Positions 12,830 to 15,068 of a stretch of DNA of 15,068 nt are shown here, one piece after another. The stretch covers positions 1-15,068 of the forward strand of contig JUNU01000124.1 of the NCBI GenBank assembly GCA_001067655.1, read 5' to 3'. Position 1 is the stretch's first letter; every line of letters starts with the position of its first letter. The notes under the pieces are model-generated. The model worked only from the letters and a program-made list of their open reading frames with translations. It was not told where the DNA came from and did no database searches. The translations under genes and the position numbers were made by a program. The DNA is from Neisseria lactamica. Lineage in GTDB: Bacteria > Pseudomonadota > Gammaproteobacteria > Burkholderiales > Neisseriaceae.

Positions 12830-13084
12830 ATGAAGCTGACCCTGATGTTTCGAGAATATTGCAGTCTCTGTCACAAAATGCGTGAGCAGCTCAAGCCGTA
12901 TCAAGAGGTATTCGGTTTCGAGCTGGAGATTTTTGATGTCGATGAAGATCCTGTTTTAGAAGAAAAATATAACGAACTTGTCCCCGTCTTATTGGATGGG
13001 GACGAAGAAATCTGCCATTGGTTTTTGGATGAGGAAAAACTGAAGGCTTGGTTGGAAGAGAAGAAGCCGATTGTCCAAGCTTAG
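12830..13084 (+). CDS. Glutaredoxin-like (DUF836-type) thioredoxin-fold protein
   Basis: An 84-residue protein with a thioredoxin-fold pattern: beta strand KLTLMF, the active-site-like CSLC at 11-14 (Cys11, Cys14) heading a helix, strand ELEIFDVDEDP, then a VPVLLDGDEEI strand containing the cis-Pro position, and a C-terminal helix. This fits the short glutaredoxin-like family PF05768. The ATG at 12830 is chosen because the 20 residues upstream in frame run into the DUS terminator region and are not family-like. The ribosome binding site is weak. It probably has a disulfide or glutathione-linked redox role, but the partner is unknown. It is convergent with the small membrane protein gene across a DUS terminator. 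Confidence 0.82.
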   Translation: MKLTLMFREYCSLCHKMREQLKPYQEVFGFELEIFDVDEDPVLEEKYNELVPVLLDGDEEICHWFLDEEKLKAWLEEKKPIVQA

Positions 13085-13126
13085 TTTTGTTGTTCCATCC
13101 CGATTTGCAGTAAATCCCTTATGAAT

Positions 13127-13176
13127 AAAAAGGTCGTCTGAAAAACACCAAACGGAGTTTTTCAGACGACCTTTTT
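13127..13176. terminator. Bidirectional DUS terminator between convergent genes
   Basis: A perfect 20 bp stem: AAAAAGGTCGTCTGAAAAAC at 13127-13146 with its complement at 13157-13176, and a 10-base loop. A and T runs at the two ends make it an intrinsic terminator in both directions. It is the longest perfect DUS hairpin in the window. Confidence 0.9.
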
Positions 13177-13193
13177 GCGTTGTCAAAACCAGA

Positions 13194-13628
13194 TTATTCC
13201 GCCTTCAAATCTGCCACACACTGCTTGTCGCGATCTTCAAACGCTTGCGCGCCGCCGAGCAGGTCGAGCTGCTCTTGCGGGCTGAGTTTGCCCAATGAAC
13301 GGATTTGCTCTTCGGAAAGTTTGTCCAAAGGCTTGTCCCACATACAGGTGCAGTAATCGGCGGCGAGTTTGCTGTTGTTTGAATCCAAACCCCTTTCTTT
13401 CAAATCGTTTTGCCATTTTTCGGCAAAGGGGATGTTTTTCACGCAAGACTCAAAGATGTTCTGCTTCGCCTGCGGTTTGGACATGGCGCATTGGGAGAGC
13501 AGGGCGGTTGCGGCAAGCAATGCCAAAATGACCCACGCCCAAATGCGGATGGTACGGATTTTGGCTTTCGCTTTTTTACGCGCCGCGGCTTGCTCTTCGG
13601 CGGACATTTCGTTTTTCGGCTCAGTCAT
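13194..13628 (-). CDS. Small single-span membrane protein with a CxC motif, function unknown
   Basis: A 144-residue protein I cannot name. It has a charged N-terminus rich in Lys/Arg/Ala (about 1-27), one membrane segment (about 28-46, IRIWAWVILALLAATALL), then a soluble domain with cysteines at 62, 93, 95 and 137. The pattern is C, about 30 residues, YCTC, about 41 residues, C. The positive N-terminus suggests it is anchored with its C-terminal part in the periplasm, where the cysteines could form disulfides. Cys47 is preceded by LLSQ, a poor lipobox. Its ATG overlaps the end of hom by eight bases (ATGACTGA), so translation is probably coupled to hom. Short anchored proteins with a YCxC pattern are common and uncharacterised. 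Confidence 0.75.
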   Translation of the reverse strand: MTEPKNEMSAEEQAAARKKAKAKIRTIRIWAWVILALLAATALLSQCAMSKPQAKQNIFESCVKNIPFAEKWQNDLKERGLDSNNSKLAADYCTCMWDKPLDKLSEEQIRSLGKLSPQEQLDLLGGAQAFEDRDKQCVADLKAE

Positions 13629-14928
13629 GCAGGCTTTCCATACGGATCATGGTGATCGGTTTTTCCACGCAGCTTAATGCTTCGATGGCGGCAATGGCGC
13701 GTTTGACGTTTTTCTCGACCGTACTGTGGGTCAGAATCACGATTTCGGCGGTGGTTTGATCGATTACGCCTTTTTGGATTAAGGCTTCGATGGACACGTT
13801 TTCTTTTGCCAACAGCGCGGCGATTTGTCCCAGCGTACCCGGTTCGTCTTTGGCTTGGACGCGCAGGTAGTAGCTGCTGGTGATTTCGTCCATAGGCAGG
13901 ATGGTTTGCGCTTGGACTTGTGTGGGTTGGAACGCCAGATGCGGTACGCGGTGGTCGGTATTCGCTTCAATCAGGCGGGCGATGTCGATGATGTCGGCAA
14001 CCACGGCGGAAGCAGTCGGCAATGCGCCTGCGCCCGCGCCGTAGTATAAGGTTTCGCCAACCATATCGGCATTGACGCGCACGGCATTCATCACGCCGTT
14101 GACGTTTGCCAAGAGACGGCTTTCGGGAATCAGGGTCGGATGGACGCGCAATTCGATGCCTTTGTCGGTTTTGCGGGTGATGCCCAGAAGTTTGATGCGG
14201 TAGCCGAGTTCTTCGGCGTATTTGATGTCGCGGCTGTCGAGTTTGCTGATGCCTTCGAGGTAGCAGGCGGAGAAGTTCATCGGCGTACCGAATGCCAGCG
14301 CGCTCATGATGGTGATTTTATGGCCTGCGTCGTTGCCTTCGATGTCGAAGGTCGGGTCGGCTTCGGCGTAGCCCAATGCCTGCGCTTCTTTCAATACGTC
14401 GGCAAACGCGCTGCCTTTTTCGCGCATTTCGGAGAGGATGAAGTTGCTGGTGCCGTTGATGATACCGGCGATGCTGCGGATGCGGTTGGCGGCGAGGCCT
14501 TCGCGCAGGGCTTTGATAATCGGGATGCCGCCCGCCACAGCCGCTTCAAATTGCACCATGACATTTTTTTCTTCCGCCAGCGGAAAGATTTCGTTGCCGT
14601 ATTCGGCGAGCAGTTTTTTGTTGGCGGTAACGATGTGTTTACCGTTTTCAATGGCTTTCAACACTGCATCTTTGGCGATGCCGGTACCGCCGAACAATTC
14701 GACGACGACATCGACGTCTTCACGCGCGACCAGTTCGAACGGGTCTTTGACAAAGGCTGCGGACGGGCAGATTTGGCGGGCTTTTTCTTCGCTCAAGTCG
14801 CATACGGCACTGATGCGCACTTCGCGTCCCAAGCGGCGGCTGATTTCCGCCGCATTGTCCTGCAACACGGCAGCCGTACCGCCGCCGACCGTACCTAAAC
14901 CTAAAAGACCGATGTTTACTGGCTTCAT
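13621..14928 (-). CDS. hom: Homoserine dehydrogenase
   Basis: This enzyme reduces aspartate semialdehyde to homoserine with NAD(P)H, the branch point to threonine and methionine. The 435 residues include the nucleotide-binding GLLGLGTVGGG at 7-17, TANKKLLA at 101-108, GIINGTSNFILSEM at 155-168, and the family signature starting GYAEADPTFD at 186 and ending in Lys204. A C-terminal ACT domain (about 353-430, YLRVQAKDEPGTLGQIAALL) is the usual site of threonine feedback control. It is a monofunctional form with no aspartokinase domain. The ATG at 14928 has a perfect AAGGAGG a few bases upstream. The 3' end overlaps the next gene by eight bases. A Correia-type element begins about 90 bases upstream. 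Confidence 0.96.
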   Translation of the reverse strand: MKPVNIGLLGLGTVGGGTAAVLQDNAAEISRRLGREVRISAVCDLSEEKARQICPSAAFVKDPFELVAREDVDVVVELFGGTGIAKDAVLKAIENGKHIVTANKKLLAEYGNEIFPLAEEKNVMVQFEAAVAGGIPIIKALREGLAANRIRSIAGIINGTSNFILSEMREKGSAFADVLKEAQALGYAEADPTFDIEGNDAGHKITIMSALAFGTPMNFSACYLEGISKLDSRDIKYAEELGYRIKLLGITRKTDKGIELRVHPTLIPESRLLANVNGVMNAVRVNADMVGETLYYGAGAGALPTASAVVADIIDIARLIEANTDHRVPHLAFQPTQVQAQTILPMDEITSSYYLRVQAKDEPGTLGQIAALLAKENVSIEALIQKGVIDQTTAEIVILTHSTVEKNVKRAIAAIEALSCVEKPITMIRMESLHD

Positions 14929-15018
14929 TGTGCCTCCTTGTGAGCCGATTTTCTTAAATCAAAAAGTAAAAACAGAAATTCAGAAAGCCCGAAACGTGAC
15001 GCCGCCGCAGGGGATTGA

Positions 15019-15068
15019 TATAGTGGATTAACTTTAAATCAGGACAAGGCGACGAAGCCGCAGACAGT
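15019..15068 (+). mobile_element. Left end of a Correia-type repeat element (cut by the window edge)
   Basis: TATAGTGGATTAACTTTAAA followed by TCAGGACAAGGCGACGAAGC and CGCAGACAGT matches, as I remember it, the terminal repeat and first internal bases of Neisseria Correia repeat enclosed elements, which are small non-autonomous elements inserted at TA. The common terminus has CAAAAA where this one has CTTTAAA. Only 50 bases are present, so completeness and subtype cannot be judged. It lies about 90 bases upstream of hom. Correia ends can carry promoters and protein-binding sites, so it might influence hom. Confidence 0.85.

Noticed and set aside
1069..13176. CRISPR array or phage attachment repeats made by the many short repeats
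   Set aside because: The repeats are all the 10-12 base DUS, occur in both orientations at irregular spacing and inside genes, and have no repeat-spacer structure. No cas, integrase or phage genes accompany them; XerD is the housekeeping enzyme.
14140..14898. Plus-strand 252-residue frame opposite hom
   Set aside because: It is an antisense shadow rich in Phe, Asp, Val and Gly, typical of frames opposite GC-biased genes.

Overview
The window looks like core chromosome from a commensal Neisseria. The strongest evidence is the DNA uptake sequence (DUS). The core GTCGTCTGAA occurs 25 times in 15 kb on the two strands, and 20 of these copies are the full 12-mer AGGTCGTCTGAA. From what I know of DUS dialects, this is the AG-mucDUS of the N. 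mucosa / N. sicca / N. macacae group, not the GCCGTCTGAA form of meningococci and gonococci. I saw no GCCGTCTGAA copy. A Correia-type element end at the right edge and the protein set (Neisseria-like ClpS/ClpA, ComEC, XerD, homoserine dehydrogenase) agree with this.

Layout, left to right. (1) 70-1576, plus strand: an MnmM/YtqB-type tRNA methyltransferase, a SirB2-family membrane protein and folK, closed by a DUS hairpin. (2) 1787-4013, plus strand: a deoxynucleoside kinase-like protein whose P-loop ends in Asn, a PrxQ/Bcp peroxiredoxin and the chromosome-dimer recombinase XerD. These are separated by hairpins and promoters, so they are probably separate units. (3) 4083-6681, minus strand: the clpS-clpA operon, convergent with xerD. 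(4) 6994-7507, plus strand: a cold-shock protein with a predicted long 5' leader, and a small orphan gene. (5) 7720-9945, minus strand: comEC, the inner-membrane DNA uptake channel, which itself carries several DUS cores. (6) 10104-11012, minus strand: a DyP-type haem peroxidase, divergent from a membrane-anchored metallophosphoesterase at 11145-12230. A DUS palindrome sits between their predicted promoters. (7) 12504-13084, plus strand: bacterioferritin-associated ferredoxin (bfd) and a glutaredoxin-like protein. (8) 13194-14928, minus strand: hom and an overlapping small membrane protein with a CxC motif. The left end of a Correia element lies upstream of hom.

The functions are mostly housekeeping: tRNA modification, folate, nucleotide salvage, proteolysis, peroxide and iron handling, dimer resolution, threonine/methionine synthesis and natural transformation. 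I found no complete new system, defence island, CRISPR array, tRNA or rRNA. The most interesting material is how the DUS has been put to use. It forms six convincing hairpin terminators. It forms the centre of a divergent promoter region. It lies next to start codons. It also lies in frame inside ClpA, ComEC and the phosphoesterase, where it encodes short peptide segments. Other points are the P-loop Asn, an unusual PrxQ cysteine layout, a non-ATG comEC start, and two small genes of unknown function.
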